Shown here piece after piece: positions 26,701 to 34,870 of a DNA stretch of 64,000 bases (its first letter is position 1; each line of letters starts with the position of its first letter). Under the pieces are notes generated by a model. It was not told where the DNA came from and made no database searches. It worked only from the letters and a program-made list of their open reading frames with translations. The stretch covers positions 1 to 64,000 of the forward strand of contig DATHMK010000072.1 in NCBI GenBank assembly GCA_035487155.1, in the 5' to 3' direction. The position numbers and the translations under genes are program-made. The stretch is from DAIDKA01 sp035487155. GTDB taxonomy: Bacteria; Pseudomonadota; Gammaproteobacteria; Steroidobacterales; Steroidobacteraceae.

Positions 26701-26927
26701 TGGCCTGCGTCGGCCTGGTCCCCGCCGCGCTCTCCACCGGCATCGGTTCCCAGGTGCAGCGGCCCCTGGCGCTGGTGGTGGTCGGCGGCATGCTGCTCGC
26801 TCCGGTGCTGGTGCTGTTCGTTCTGCCCTCCATGATCCTGCTGGCCTCGCGGCGCCAGTTCGCGCCGCACATGCCTGCCGGACCCGGCAACCCGGCGGCG
26901 CCGGATACCGCGCAGGGGGCTCAATGA
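23727..26927 (+). CDS. Heavy-metal efflux RND permease (CzcA-like proton relay)
   Basis: The 1066-residue pump has the RND duplicate layout. In helix 4 the acidic set Asp394, Asp400 and Glu407 (AIDFGLIVDATVIMVEN) matches the D-x5-D-x6-E arrangement of CzcA, where it serves proton coupling; drug pumps have an adjacent Asp pair instead. By eye, the three methionines that bind Cu(I)/Ag(I) in CusA align here with non-methionine residues (the segments EEGNFWIRATMP, GFFNAEFFVPLKP and IEDNVEEAASGVKG). Divalent cations such as Zn, Co, Cd or Ni are therefore more likely than copper. Translation starts at TTG 23727 overlapping the adaptor stop; its stop overlaps the ATG of the outer-membrane factor. 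It expels metal from periplasm or cytoplasm using proton motive force. Confidence 0.92.
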   Translation: MNALITFALRQRVFLALLLPLALIAGAIGFAALNIEAYPDPVPPLVDIVTQSSGQSAEEIERYVTIPIEIQMAGLPHVTSVRTISLFGLSDVKVQFTYDFTYDQAEQWVINRLAQLPTLVNGATPQISPTSPIGEIYRYQVLGPPGYSVTDLKTLEDWVLERRFKAVPGVVDVTGWGGKTRTYDVNVDQQQLEHYGVTLPQVLQALSNSNINVGGQTVDVGPQAAVVRGVGLIHSVEDIGHTMVTVNHGVPVRVEDVAHIQIGHQPRLGIAGRGDNDDIVQGIVLMRRGAESMPTIERVKAEVDNINASGILPPGVRIERIYDRSDLIRVTTRTVLHNVLAGIALIFLLQWAFLGNLRSAVIVASTIPFALAFAIGLMLLRGESANLLSVGAIDFGLIVDATVIMVENIFRHLSESAEARRAGGALLQVVRGNDQFRGKFGVIANAATEVNQSILFAAAIIIAGFVPLFTLSGIEGHIFGPMARTYGYAIAGGLIATFTISPALCALLLPNSVTETETRLVRGLRRLYEPVVEFALANRIITLGSLIVVLVVAGIAARGLGLEFMPRLEEGNFWIRATMPTSVSLAASNGYVNRMRQVIGSFPEVETVVSQHGRPDDGTDATGFFNAEFFVPLKPDSAWPGGVDKAKLTQQLTTTLASQFPGVDFNFSQYIEDNVEEAASGVKGENSVKLFGNDLTVLAATAEKIRDVLQSVPGITDLAVFNPLGQPTIRIDVDRDRASRLGLAPGDINATVQSAIGGQSAGDLYESGSDRHFPMMVRLAEPFRADLDSIRRIMVGAPDPTGGPAPVQIPLADVANARLVSGPSFIYREQQERYVPIKFSVRGRDLGSAVLDAQARVARAIAIPGGYHLEWVGEFGNLNDALQRLRIAVPVSLALICILLFINFGSIIDVLLAVSVIPMALVGGIFALALTGTAFSVSAAIGFVALFGIATMDGIIVLSYYNLHIEQGMDRVSAILHTCRVQMRPVMMTCTVACVGLVPAALSTGIGSQVQRPLALVVVGGMLLAPVLVLFVLPSMILLASRRQFAPHMPAGPGNPAAPDTAQGAQ

Positions 26928-28345
26928 GAATCGCGCTGCTCGCCGTGACGCTGCTGATGCTCAGTTCCTGTGCGGTCGGCCCGAACTTCAAGCCGCCCCG
27001 CATCCCGCCCACGGATCGCTATACGCCCGGGGAGCCGCCGCGCTCCTTCGCCAGCGGCGCCGATGTACCCTTTGAGTGGTGGAAGGTATACGACTGTCCG
27101 GCTCTGGATGCGCTGGTGGACAGCGCCCTGCAGGGCAGTCCGACGGTGAAGGCCGCCCAGGCGGCGCTGCGTCAGGCAAATGAACTGGTCAAGGCACAGC
27201 GCGCCACGCTGTTTCCGGCAGTTCAGGCCTCCTACGCGCCCACCCGCGAGCGTGATGCCGTCGGGACACTATCGCCCACGCTGGTCAGCGCTCAACCGCT
27301 GTTCACGCTGCAGACCGCGCAGGTCAGCGTGTCCTACATGCTGGATGTGTTCGGTGGCAACCGCCGCCAGATCGAGTCCGCGCAGGCCACCGCGCAGGCT
27401 GAGCGCTATGAACTCGAGGCGGCCTATCTGACCCTGACCTCGAATGTCGTGGCCGCCGCCATCCAGGAAGCCGCGGTGCGCGCCCAGATCGAAGCCAACG
27501 AAACCGCGGTGCGCAGTGCGCGCGACGCACTGGACATTCTCAAGCAGCAGCTGGCACTGGGCAGCATTGCGCAAACCGCCGTCATGGCCCAGGAGGCCGC
27601 GCTGGCGGCCGCCGAAGCGCAGCTGCCACCGCTGCGCAAACAGCTGGCCATGCAGCGCGACCTGCTGGCGGTACTGGCGGGTCGCTCGCCCGGAGAGCCT
27701 CCCGCGCAGACCTTTGAACTCTCGGCGTTGAGGATTCCACAGGATCTGCCGCTGTCGCTGCCCGCCACCCTGGTGCGTCAGCGCCCGGATGTGCTGGCCG
27801 CCGCGGAGCAGCTCCACTACGCCACCGCCCAGGTGGGAGTCGCGATTGCGGATCTGCTGCCGCAGATCAATCTGACGGCCACCCTCGGTGGGGCTTCCAC
27901 CAGCCTGTCGACCCTGCTCGCCAGCGGCAATACGTTCTGGAGCGCGGGCGCCAGCTTGAGTCAGACCCTGTTTGCGGGCAGCGCTCTGTGGCATCACAAG
28001 CTGGCCGCCGATGCGGCGCTCGATGAGGCCGCAGCGCAGTATCGAACCGTGGTGCTCGGCGCCTTGCAGAATGTCGCGGACACGCTGTACGCGCTGCAGT
28101 TTGATGCCGAGGCGGTGGCGGCCAACGAACGTGCCGAAGGCGCCGCGCGCAACAGCCTGGACGCCACACGTGCCTCGCTCACCCAAGGCTCGATCACATA
28201 CCTGGAGCTGCTCAATGCCGAGCAGGCCCGCGCCCAGGCACTCGCCAATCTGGCACAGGCGCGCGGCAATCATCTGGCGGATACTGCGGCGCTGTTCGTG
28301 GCCCTGGGCGGGGGCTGGTGGAACCGTCCGGATCACGCTCCTTAA
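26924..28345 (+). CDS. Outer-membrane efflux lipoprotein, NodT/OprM family
   Basis: The 473-residue protein starts MRIALLAVTLLMLSSC, a lipoprotein signal with Cys16 as the acylated residue, then AVGPNFKPP, the classic NodT-family mature start. Two outer-membrane-efflux repeats follow, each with long helices rich in Ala/Gln (AALRQANELVKAQRATLFP; LVRQRPDVLAAAEQLHYA) and the GGASTSLSTLLA beta-strand region. It forms the trimeric channel across periplasm and outer membrane for the RND pump encoded upstream. Its ATG overlaps the pump stop (ATGA), so adaptor, pump and channel form one operon. In-frame opening continues upstream inside the pump gene and is ignored. Confidence 0.93.
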   Translation: MRIALLAVTLLMLSSCAVGPNFKPPRIPPTDRYTPGEPPRSFASGADVPFEWWKVYDCPALDALVDSALQGSPTVKAAQAALRQANELVKAQRATLFPAVQASYAPTRERDAVGTLSPTLVSAQPLFTLQTAQVSVSYMLDVFGGNRRQIESAQATAQAERYELEAAYLTLTSNVVAAAIQEAAVRAQIEANETAVRSARDALDILKQQLALGSIAQTAVMAQEAALAAAEAQLPPLRKQLAMQRDLLAVLAGRSPGEPPAQTFELSALRIPQDLPLSLPATLVRQRPDVLAAAEQLHYATAQVGVAIADLLPQINLTATLGGASTSLSTLLASGNTFWSAGASLSQTLFAGSALWHHKLAADAALDEAAAQYRTVVLGALQNVADTLYALQFDAEAVAANERAEGAARNSLDATRASLTQGSITYLELLNAEQARAQALANLAQARGNHLADTAALFVALGGGWWNRPDHAP

Positions 28346-28398
28346 GCGCGGCTGCGCAGCCAACAAACCGTCATATTGGTTCACTACGATCCAGGGTT

Positions 28399-28686
28399 GT
28401 GAACCCTCGAGTGCTCATTGCCGGCATCGCGCTCGCCAGCTTCGCCGCCACGTTGGCGCTGATCAGCGGGCGCATGGAGCTGCATCACCCGGCGCCGCCC
28501 GCCGTGCAGCCGCTCGCACCGCCCGCGCCGATGCCGGCTTCCGCCACTGAACTCGCCACCGCGCAGCCGGCCGCCACCCAGGAGGCTGAAACCGCAGATG
28601 CGCCGGCGCCGCAGCGGCCACCTGCGGACGGCACCGACTGGCAGGGCCGGGACCGGGCCTCGGTTCGCAGTTCGCGCACGCGCTAG
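28399..28686 (+). CDS. Small proline/alanine-rich membrane-anchored protein
   Basis: From GTG 28399 (CCAGGG upstream) the 95-residue product has one N-terminal hydrophobic helix (VLIAGIALASFAATLALI). The rest is disordered and rich in Pro, Ala, Glu and Gln, ending in a basic RSSRTR tail. It carries one His pair (ELHHPAPPA) that could bind metal. It lies 53 bp after the efflux-channel gene and eight bp before the multicopper oxidase, in the same direction, so it is probably part of the metal-handling transcript. The family is not recognised. Composition alone is weak evidence, hence the moderate confidence. Confidence 0.5.
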   Translation: MNPRVLIAGIALASFAATLALISGRMELHHPAPPAVQPLAPPAPMPASATELATAQPAATQEAETADAPAPQRPPADGTDWQGRDRASVRSSRTR

Positions 28687-28694
28687 GCCTGCGC

Positions 28695-30434
28695 TTGGCT
28701 CCTCAGTGCCGCCGGCTCGCGCTGCGCCTCGTCGGGCTGGTGGCAGTGTTGCTGCTGATGCCGGTGGTGCAGGCGCAGCCCACCAAGACTGACTGGTGTC
28801 CACGTCCCGCTCCGGGAAGCCCCGTCCCCGAACCGCGTGACCTGCGCAGCAGCCACGGCGTGCTGCGCGTCGATCTCACCATCCGCAGCTACCCGAGCGC
28901 CACGGGCTCCATGCGTTACTGTTACCTGCTGGCCGACGGTTCACAGTCACCGACGCTGCGCTTGCATCCGGGCGACCTGCTGGACCTGCACCTGGTGAAT
29001 GCCCTGAGCGAACCGCCCGCGCAGGCCATCGCCATGCCCCATGCCATGCGGATGGATATCGACCGCGGACAGCGCACGGCCGATCCCTGCACCAGCGGGC
29101 GGATGTCCGCCACCGCCACCAATTTGCATTTTCACGGCCTGACCGTGCCGGCCATCTGCCACCAGGACGAGGTCCTGCGCACCTCGATCCAGCCCTCGGA
29201 TGCGCCCTTTGAATACAAATTCCGCATTCCACGCGACGAACCCCCGGGTCTGTACTGGTACCACCCGCACATCCACGGCTTCAGCAGCCAGCAGGTCATG
29301 GGTGGCGCATCCGGCGCCCTGATCATCGAAGGGCTGGAGCGGGCGGTTCCTCAGATCGCCGGTTTGCCCGAACGGGTACTGGTGATCCGCGATCAGGACC
29401 TGCTCAATCCCGACGCGCCGCCTTCACCCTTTGAGCCCGTGGTCCCGAAGAACCTGATCGATCGCGATGGCGATGCCGCCAACAACGGCACCGGCTTCGG
29501 TAAGCCCGCGAAGGATCTCAGCGTCAACTTCGTTCCCGTGCCCTATCCTGACTATCCGCCGGCGATTGTCCGTCTCAAGCCTCAGGCGCGGGAGCTGTGG
29601 CGGGTGGTCAATGCCTCGGCGATCACCTATCTGAACCTGGCGGTGCTGTTCGGCAAATCGCCACAACCGCTGGAACTGGTGGCAATCGATGGCGTGCCGA
29701 TGAACTGGCGGGACACCTCGGCAGCGGCCAGCACCTCGGTGGATCACATCGGGTTGCCCCCCGGGGCGCGTGTGGAGTTCGTATTGTCAGGACCACCGCG
29801 GGGCGTGCCCGCGCTCTTGGTCACGCGCACGGTCGATACGGGTCAGGGTGGCGAAAACGATCCGAACCGCGCGCTCGCGCAACTGATCGCCGATCCGGAT
29901 GCCCGCCCGCCGCAGTCGACACTGCCGGTTCAGGCCACCCCTTTGCCTGCACCCTCACGCCCGTGGCTCGGCGATGTGCAGCCGGTGCGGGTGCGGAAGC
30001 TGTATTTCTCCGAGAAACTCGAGAATCCCAAGGATCCCAACAGCGCCACCACCTTCTACATCACCGTGGACGGGCAGACGCCCAAGGCCTTCGATCCGGC
30101 CGATGCCACCCCGAACATCACGGTGCAACAGGGCGATGTGGAGGACTGGATCATCGAAAATCGCACCGCCGAACTGCATGCCTTCCACATCCATCAGCTG
30201 CACTTCGCACTGATCGCCTGGAACGGCCTGGCGGTCAACGAACCCTTCCTGCGCGATACGGTCAATGTCCCCTATTTCTCCGACCGCATGCTGCAATACC
30301 CGAGCGTGCGCGTGCGCATGGATTTTCGCGATCCGGACAGCGTCGGGACGTTTGTCTACCACTGCCACCTGCTCGAGCATGAAGACAACGGCATGATGGG
30401 CATCATCCGCGTCGTGCCGCGAACTCAAGAATAA
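28695..30434 (+). CDS. Multicopper oxidase, exported
   Basis: The 579-residue protein has a signal peptide (RLVGLVAVLLLMPVVQA) and three cupredoxin domains. All four copper-ligand segments are present: LHFHGL, WYHPHIHG, HAFHIHQLHF and YHCHLLEHEDNGMMG, with the type-1 cysteine inside HCH and a methionine axial ligand after it. It should oxidise a periplasmic substrate (Cu(I), phenolics or metal ions) with four-electron reduction of O2 to water. The C-terminal part lacks the long Met-rich insert of CueO, so cuprous-oxidase activity is not assured. Translation begins at TTG 28695, eight bases after the preceding small gene; no strong Shine-Dalgarno is seen, so translation may be coupled. A hairpin terminator follows at 30437. 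Confidence 0.93.
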   Translation: MAPQCRRLALRLVGLVAVLLLMPVVQAQPTKTDWCPRPAPGSPVPEPRDLRSSHGVLRVDLTIRSYPSATGSMRYCYLLADGSQSPTLRLHPGDLLDLHLVNALSEPPAQAIAMPHAMRMDIDRGQRTADPCTSGRMSATATNLHFHGLTVPAICHQDEVLRTSIQPSDAPFEYKFRIPRDEPPGLYWYHPHIHGFSSQQVMGGASGALIIEGLERAVPQIAGLPERVLVIRDQDLLNPDAPPSPFEPVVPKNLIDRDGDAANNGTGFGKPAKDLSVNFVPVPYPDYPPAIVRLKPQARELWRVVNASAITYLNLAVLFGKSPQPLELVAIDGVPMNWRDTSAAASTSVDHIGLPPGARVEFVLSGPPRGVPALLVTRTVDTGQGGENDPNRALAQLIADPDARPPQSTLPVQATPLPAPSRPWLGDVQPVRVRKLYFSEKLENPKDPNSATTFYITVDGQTPKAFDPADATPNITVQQGDVEDWIIENRTAELHAFHIHQLHFALIAWNGLAVNEPFLRDTVNVPYFSDRMLQYPSVRVRMDFRDPDSVGTFVYHCHLLEHEDNGMMGIIRVVPRTQE

Positions 30435-30436
30435 AA

Positions 30437-30458
30437 GGGGCTGCCCTGCGGCAGCCCC
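30437..30458. terminator. Intrinsic terminator hairpin between convergent genes
   Basis: A perfect 9-bp stem (GGGGCTGCC with GGCAGCCCC) and a 4-base loop (CTGC) lie immediately after the multicopper oxidase stop and 20 bp from the stop of the minus-strand gene. Read on the minus strand the stem is followed by TTTTAT, a proper U-tract; on the plus strand the following bases are mixed. It should terminate the minus-strand transcript well and the plus-strand operon less strongly. Confidence 0.75.
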
Positions 30459-30477
30459 TGGTTCTCACTCACCGTTC

Positions 30478-30939
30478 TCAGCCGCCGTGTTCGGCGTCTC
30501 GCAGCGCTCCATCCGTGGCATGGATCGCCGCGTCGATATGGCCAACGGCACGGTCACGAAGCCCACGTGTCATCGGATCATCCTCTTCGCGCGCCACATC
30601 CGAGTGGACCTTGTGCAGCAGCTCCAGCGCCTTGTGCAGCCGGCCGGGGCGATTGTTGGGGACGTCCACCGTCGGATGGTCCTCGATGTTCTTACCATCA
30701 TCGATGGCGGCATGCTTGATTTCGCCAATCGCCTTGTCGATTTCCACGATCGCGACGTCCTCGTGGCCACTCACGCCCGCATCCCCGGGGCGATGCTGCA
30801 GCATCCAACGCGCGGCGCGCAGATCCGACAGGGCATGCAGGTAGGCCGGATGCTTGCCGGGAACATCCGCGTTGGCAGCAAAGGGCAGCGTCAGCGCCAG
30901 CAGCAGGGCCGCCAGCAGCGGTTTATGTGCAATCTTCAA
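30478..30939 (-). CDS. Small secreted helical protein, unknown function
   Basis: The 153-residue product has a signal peptide (KPLLAALLLALTLPFAANA) and a mostly helical mature domain. Motifs include HPAYLHALSDLRAARWML, VEIDKAIGEIKHAAIDDGKN and KALELLHKVHSDVAREEDD. It is His-rich (about 14 His), which may indicate metal contact. Similar helical exported proteins with a D-L-R-x-A-R pattern occur in many proteobacteria without known role. The start is TTG 30939 with AAGGAGA upstream on its strand. It converges on the multicopper oxidase gene, sharing the hairpin at 30437-30458, and is divergent from the lactate permease. Confidence 0.7.
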   Translation of the reverse strand: MKIAHKPLLAALLLALTLPFAANADVPGKHPAYLHALSDLRAARWMLQHRPGDAGVSGHEDVAIVEIDKAIGEIKHAAIDDGKNIEDHPTVDVPNNRPGRLHKALELLHKVHSDVAREEDDPMTRGLRDRAVGHIDAAIHATDGALRDAEHGG

Positions 30940-31108
30940 GAGCGTCTCCTTAGGTTTTCAAGTGAAGCAAGTGGCCGTGAGGCCCGATCCTGGTCGAAGC
31001 TTGTGTGTTGCTACAACGCCGGAGTCGACGCAATAGTGACAAACTCTTGCTGAATTTTTCGTCACGCTGCACAGTTGAAAGGGCGGCGTAAGCCTGGGAG
31101 TCCCTTGC

Positions 31109-32725
31109 ATGTTCCACCAGCTACTGACTCCGATTGCCGACAGTCTGGGCGCGTCCTTTTGCGTCGCGGTACTGCCAATCGTGGCCTTGGTGGTATTGCT
31201 GGGAGTACTGCGCCGCCCCGCATGGCAGGCGGCCTTGGCCGCATTGATCATTGCCTTCCTGATCGCCGTCGGGCCCTGGCATATGCCCCTGGAACCGGCC
31301 ATTCAGTCCATGCTGAATGGCGCGACTTTCGCGCTCTGGCCGGTGATGTGGCTGGTATTCAACGGTCTGCTGCTCTACAACATCGCGGTGCGCTCGGGCC
31401 GCTTTGAGGCCTTCCGCCAGTGGATGACCACCAATCTGCCCGATGACCGGCGCATCATGCTGGTGGTCATCGGATTCTGCTTCGGCGCCCTGCTCGAGGG
31501 TATCGCCGGCTTCGGTGCCCCCGTGGCCATCACCAGTTCGCTGCTGATCATGACCGGCTTTCCCGCCATGGAAGCCCTGGTCTTTGTATTGATATTCAAC
31601 ACCGCGCCCGTGGCCTTCGGCGCCCTGGGCATTCCAGTCACGGTGCTGGGCTCGGTGACCGGCCTTCCGGCCACCACGGTTGCAGCGATGGTCGGGCGGC
31701 AGTTGCCCTTCATGGCGCTGATTCTGCCGTTCTACGTGACCGCACTGTATGGCGGTTGGCGCTCGGTGCGCAGCCTGTGGCCGGTGCTGCTGGTGGCCGG
31801 GGCCACTTTCGCGGCGGCTCAGTTCCTGGCCTCGAATTTCCTCGACTACACCCTCGCTGACGTGCTGTCCTCGCTGCTGTCGTTGGCGGCCACTTTGCTG
31901 TTCGTGAGAGTGTGGCGTCCGTCGGAGGATCCGGCCTATCGGATCAACACGCCCCGACCCGACATCTTGCAGGTACCCGCCATCCCCGCCTGGCAGGGCT
32001 GGCTGCCATGGCTCATCATGACCGCGGTGGTCATCGCCTGGTCCTTCTTCGGCATTGCCGCCAAGGGTCAGCAGGCCATCGCCTGGCCGGGGCTGCACAA
32101 TGTGATCGCCATAACCCTGTATCACGACAAACCCTACGCCGCGATCTGGTCCTTTCAACCCCTGGCGACGGGAACCGCGATCCTGATCACGGCCCTCTTC
32201 GTCGGCTTGCTGTTCCGCATCTGCGTGGGTGACTTCGCCTACTGCCTGATGCAGACATGTCGGCAGCTGTGGCTGGCGGTCCTCACGGTGGTGCTGATCG
32301 TTGCCGTTGCCTATCTGATGAACTATTCGGGCCTGGCGTACACCTTGGGCAAGGCCGCCGCCTCGACGCGCTATCTGTTCATCCTGCTCTCGCCCTTCCT
32401 GGGCTGGATTGCCGTCGCGCTCTCGGGCAGCGATACCTCGGGCAATGCGCTGTTTGGCAATCTGCAGGTGGTGGCGGCCCGGCAGCTGAACCTGAACCCG
32501 GTGCTGTTCGCGGCCACCAATTCCTCGGGCGGCGTCATGGGCAAGATGATCTCGCCGCAGAACATCGCCACCGGCGCGGCCGTCACGCAGCTGAAGGGCC
32601 AGGAAGGGGTGGTCTTTGCCCGCACCTTCATCCACAGCATCGTGTTCACCCTGATGCTGGTGGTCCTGGTGGTCCTGCAGCAATTCGTTTTCCCGGGCGT
32701 CATTCCGGCCGCCGCAGTCCCTTGA
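31109..32725 (+). CDS. lldP: L-lactate permease (LctP/LldP family)
   Basis: The 538-residue protein has about 13-14 membrane helices and family signatures including FGALLEGIAGFGAPVAIT, FNTAPVAFGALGIPV, SGSDTSGNALFGNLQ and ATNSSGGVMGKMISPQN. These are the highly conserved segments of the lactate permease family (2.A.14), proton symporters for lactate and glycolate. Length fits the family. GGGAG precedes ATG 31109. No lactate dehydrogenase or glycolate oxidase gene is adjacent, so its regulation and partner enzyme are not shown here. Divergent from the small His-rich secreted protein with a 169-bp intergenic region. Confidence 0.93.
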   Translation: MFHQLLTPIADSLGASFCVAVLPIVALVVLLGVLRRPAWQAALAALIIAFLIAVGPWHMPLEPAIQSMLNGATFALWPVMWLVFNGLLLYNIAVRSGRFEAFRQWMTTNLPDDRRIMLVVIGFCFGALLEGIAGFGAPVAITSSLLIMTGFPAMEALVFVLIFNTAPVAFGALGIPVTVLGSVTGLPATTVAAMVGRQLPFMALILPFYVTALYGGWRSVRSLWPVLLVAGATFAAAQFLASNFLDYTLADVLSSLLSLAATLLFVRVWRPSEDPAYRINTPRPDILQVPAIPAWQGWLPWLIMTAVVIAWSFFGIAAKGQQAIAWPGLHNVIAITLYHDKPYAAIWSFQPLATGTAILITALFVGLLFRICVGDFAYCLMQTCRQLWLAVLTVVLIVAVAYLMNYSGLAYTLGKAAASTRYLFILLSPFLGWIAVALSGSDTSGNALFGNLQVVAARQLNLNPVLFAATNSSGGVMGKMISPQNIATGAAVTQLKGQEGVVFARTFIHSIVFTLMLVVLVVLQQFVFPGVIPAAAVP

Positions 32726-32852
32726 GCCAGGGCCTGGTGCTCAGGAATGCACCGTGCATCACCCAATCTTCACAGTCCTGTCACAAGCCGGGATTCCGGC
32801 CCTGCTACCGTCGCAGGTGCTTGGATTGGGTCTCAATGTCGGGAGAAATTCG

Positions 32853-33551
32853 ATGAAGGCCGCCCTGCGCCCGAGGCATCTATTGGCTGCAGCTTTACTC
32901 GTTGGCGCCTTGCCGATGGCGGCGCATGCCACGGTGATCGCGACCTTTGATTGGGTACCGACCAGCGAAAATCCGCTCCAGGGGCAGCCGAGCACGGCCA
33001 GCGGCACCTTGCAATTGACCCTGGCGTCGTTTTCCCAGACCACTGGTTCGAATCCGACCAACTCGCCGAATTTCGCGCCCTACTATGCCAGCGGGACCGC
33101 CACGTCGGCCGACATCACCGCTTTTTCCTATACCGATGCGAATGGCCAATCCGTCAATCTGTCGAATCTGACCACCGATAGCTTTCAGACCTCGATCTGG
33201 GAGACCAGCGCTACCGATACGCCAGCCACGGGAGCGGCCGCCCCCTCACCACCCCCCAGCGGCTACTATCTGGTCAACGGCTTCACGCTGTCCGGAACGA
33301 CGGCACAGGGTAGCGGGTTCCAGATCGCGAACAATGTCGGAACCCCGGGCGCGACCTTCGCCAATGGTATCGGCAATGCCGACAACACCTTCAATCTCAA
33401 CGGGACTCATGCCGCCATCACCGATGGCGGCTACTGGGAACTGGCCTCCGTGACGCCCGTGCCGCTGCCGTCCGGGCTGCCACTGCTGCTCGCTGGTCTG
33501 GGAGCCCTCGGCTGGTCCCAGCGCCGCAGCAGACTGCCCGCAGCCTGCTGA
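32853..33551 (+). CDS. Exported protein with VPLP/PEP-CTERM-type sorting signal
   Basis: The 232-residue protein has a signal peptide (RHLLAAALLVGALPMAAHA), a Ser/Thr/Asn-rich beta-sheet domain and the tripartite C terminus PVPLPSGLPLLLAGLGALG followed by a basic WSQRRSR. That C terminus is the VPLPA variant of the PEP-CTERM signal, recognised by exosortase, cleaved and probably attached to surface polysaccharide. GGGAGAAA precedes ATG 32853. No exosortase, PrsK/PrsR or polysaccharide gene is present in the window, so the sorting enzyme must be elsewhere. The mature domain matches no family I recognise. Confidence 0.82.
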   Translation: MKAALRPRHLLAAALLVGALPMAAHATVIATFDWVPTSENPLQGQPSTASGTLQLTLASFSQTTGSNPTNSPNFAPYYASGTATSADITAFSYTDANGQSVNLSNLTTDSFQTSIWETSATDTPATGAAAPSPPPSGYYLVNGFTLSGTTAQGSGFQIANNVGTPGATFANGIGNADNTFNLNGTHAAITDGGYWELASVTPVPLPSGLPLLLAGLGALGWSQRRSRLPAAC

Positions 33552-33661
33552 TACCCGAAAGCCGGCGGGGTCGGCGAACTCTGCGCTGCATTTCGGCTCC
33601 TATTAGTAACGCCCACTGTTAGCGGCTATAGTCACCGCCTCTGCTGCGGAGGAGCTGCCAT

Positions 33662-34870
33662 TTGAGCGCGAACATGATGCAATGGCCGCGGGAAGCCACG
33701 CAGTTGCTCCCCGATCTGGTGCGCCTGCGGCGTGCCATTCATGCCGAGCCCGAGCTCGGCCTGCAGACGCCGCAAACTGCCGCCAAGATCATGGCGGCCC
33801 TGAGCGGACTTCCCCTGGACTACCGTACGGGCCCCTCAACCAGTGGCATCGTCGCCGTATTGCACGGGGGTTGCGCCGGCCGCACGGTGCTGTTGCGGGG
33901 GGACATGGACGCCCTGCCCATGCACGAGGATACGGGGCTTGAGTTTGCCTCACGCAAGCCCGGCGCCATGCACGCCTGTGGCCATGACAGCCATGTCGCC
34001 ATGCTCGTGGGAGCCGCGCGCCTGCTGTGCGCGCGTCGCCAGGAGCTTCCGGGGACCGTTCTGTTCATGTTCCAGCCCGGCGAGGAGGGCTGGCATGGCG
34101 CGCGCTACATGCTCGAGGACGGTCTGCTCGATCCGCTCCCGAATGCATCCTTCGCACTGCATGTCATGCCCAATGCACCGCATGGTCTGTTCACCGGCCG
34201 CGACGGTCCGCTGCTGGCGTCCGCGGACACGATTCGTATCTCGATCACCGGTCGCGGCGGTCATGCGTCCATGCCGCACGATGCCTTGGATCCCATTCCG
34301 ATTGCCTGCGAGATCGTTTCGGCGATTCAGACCTTCGTGACGCGCCGCATGCCGGCATTCGATCCGGTGGTGGTGACCATCGCCCGCATCCAGGCGGGAA
34401 CCACCGACAACGTCATCCCGGAAAGCGCCGCCATGCTGGGCACGATCCGCACCCTCTCGGCGGAGAATCGCGCCGCCGTCCAGGTCGGCCTGCGTACGCT
34501 GGCCGAAGGTATCGCCGCGGCCCATGGCGCAAGCGCCCGCGTCGAGTTTGAGTCCGGTTTCCCGGTGACCCGCTGCGACCCGCGTGCCGTGGCACTGGGA
34601 CGTAGCGTCGTGGCCGAGCTGTATGGCGAGCAAAGCTGGCATGCGTTGGCCGCTCCGGTCATGGGGGCCGAGGACTTCTCGTACGTTCTGGAGAAAACCC
34701 CCGGTGCCATGTTCTTTTTGGGCGCGAGCGCCGCAGGCAGTGATTTTCGCAGCTGCTGCGGCCTGCATTCCAACCGGATGGTGATCGATGAAACCATCAT
34801 GGCACGCGGCGCGGCGGTTCTCGCCGGCCTTGCCGACCGCTTTCTGAACGGCGGCGACGGCGCTTTCTAA
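33662..34870 (+). CDS. M20-family amidohydrolase (hippurate/N-acyl-amino-acid hydrolase-like)
   Basis: The 402-residue enzyme carries the di-metal motifs of the M20D amidohydrolases: GDMDALPMHEDTG, MHACGHDSH with His104, Cys106 and His108, and PGEEG with Glu141/Glu142. The lid-domain GRGGHASMPHDALDPI and MGAEDFSYVL near the end complete the set. It should cleave the amide of an N-acyl amino acid (hippurate, N-acetyl or indole conjugates). No signal peptide, so cytoplasmic. TTG 33662 is chosen because GGAGGAG lies seven bases upstream; ATG 33674 is too far from it. The stop overlaps that of the convergent regulator gene by four bases. Substrate not defined. Confidence 0.93.
   Translation: MSANMMQWPREATQLLPDLVRLRRAIHAEPELGLQTPQTAAKIMAALSGLPLDYRTGPSTSGIVAVLHGGCAGRTVLLRGDMDALPMHEDTGLEFASRKPGAMHACGHDSHVAMLVGAARLLCARRQELPGTVLFMFQPGEEGWHGARYMLEDGLLDPLPNASFALHVMPNAPHGLFTGRDGPLLASADTIRISITGRGGHASMPHDALDPIPIACEIVSAIQTFVTRRMPAFDPVVVTIARIQAGTTDNVIPESAAMLGTIRTLSAENRAAVQVGLRTLAEGIAAAHGASARVEFESGFPVTRCDPRAVALGRSVVAELYGEQSWHALAAPVMGAEDFSYVLEKTPGAMFFLGASAAGSDFRSCCGLHSNRMVIDETIMARGAAVLAGLADRFLNGGDGAF

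Noticed and set aside
23655..26924. 1089-residue open frame antisense to the heavy-metal RND pump
   Set aside because: Typical antisense frame in high-GC coding DNA; His/Arg/Gly-rich low-complexity protein with no family motif, while the plus-strand gene is an unmistakable pump.
22482..30434. Firm copper-efflux (Cus-type) assignment of the RND operon
   Set aside because: The methionine triad of CusA is not seen by eye and the proton relay is of CzcA type, so the metal is left open despite the multicopper oxidase neighbour.
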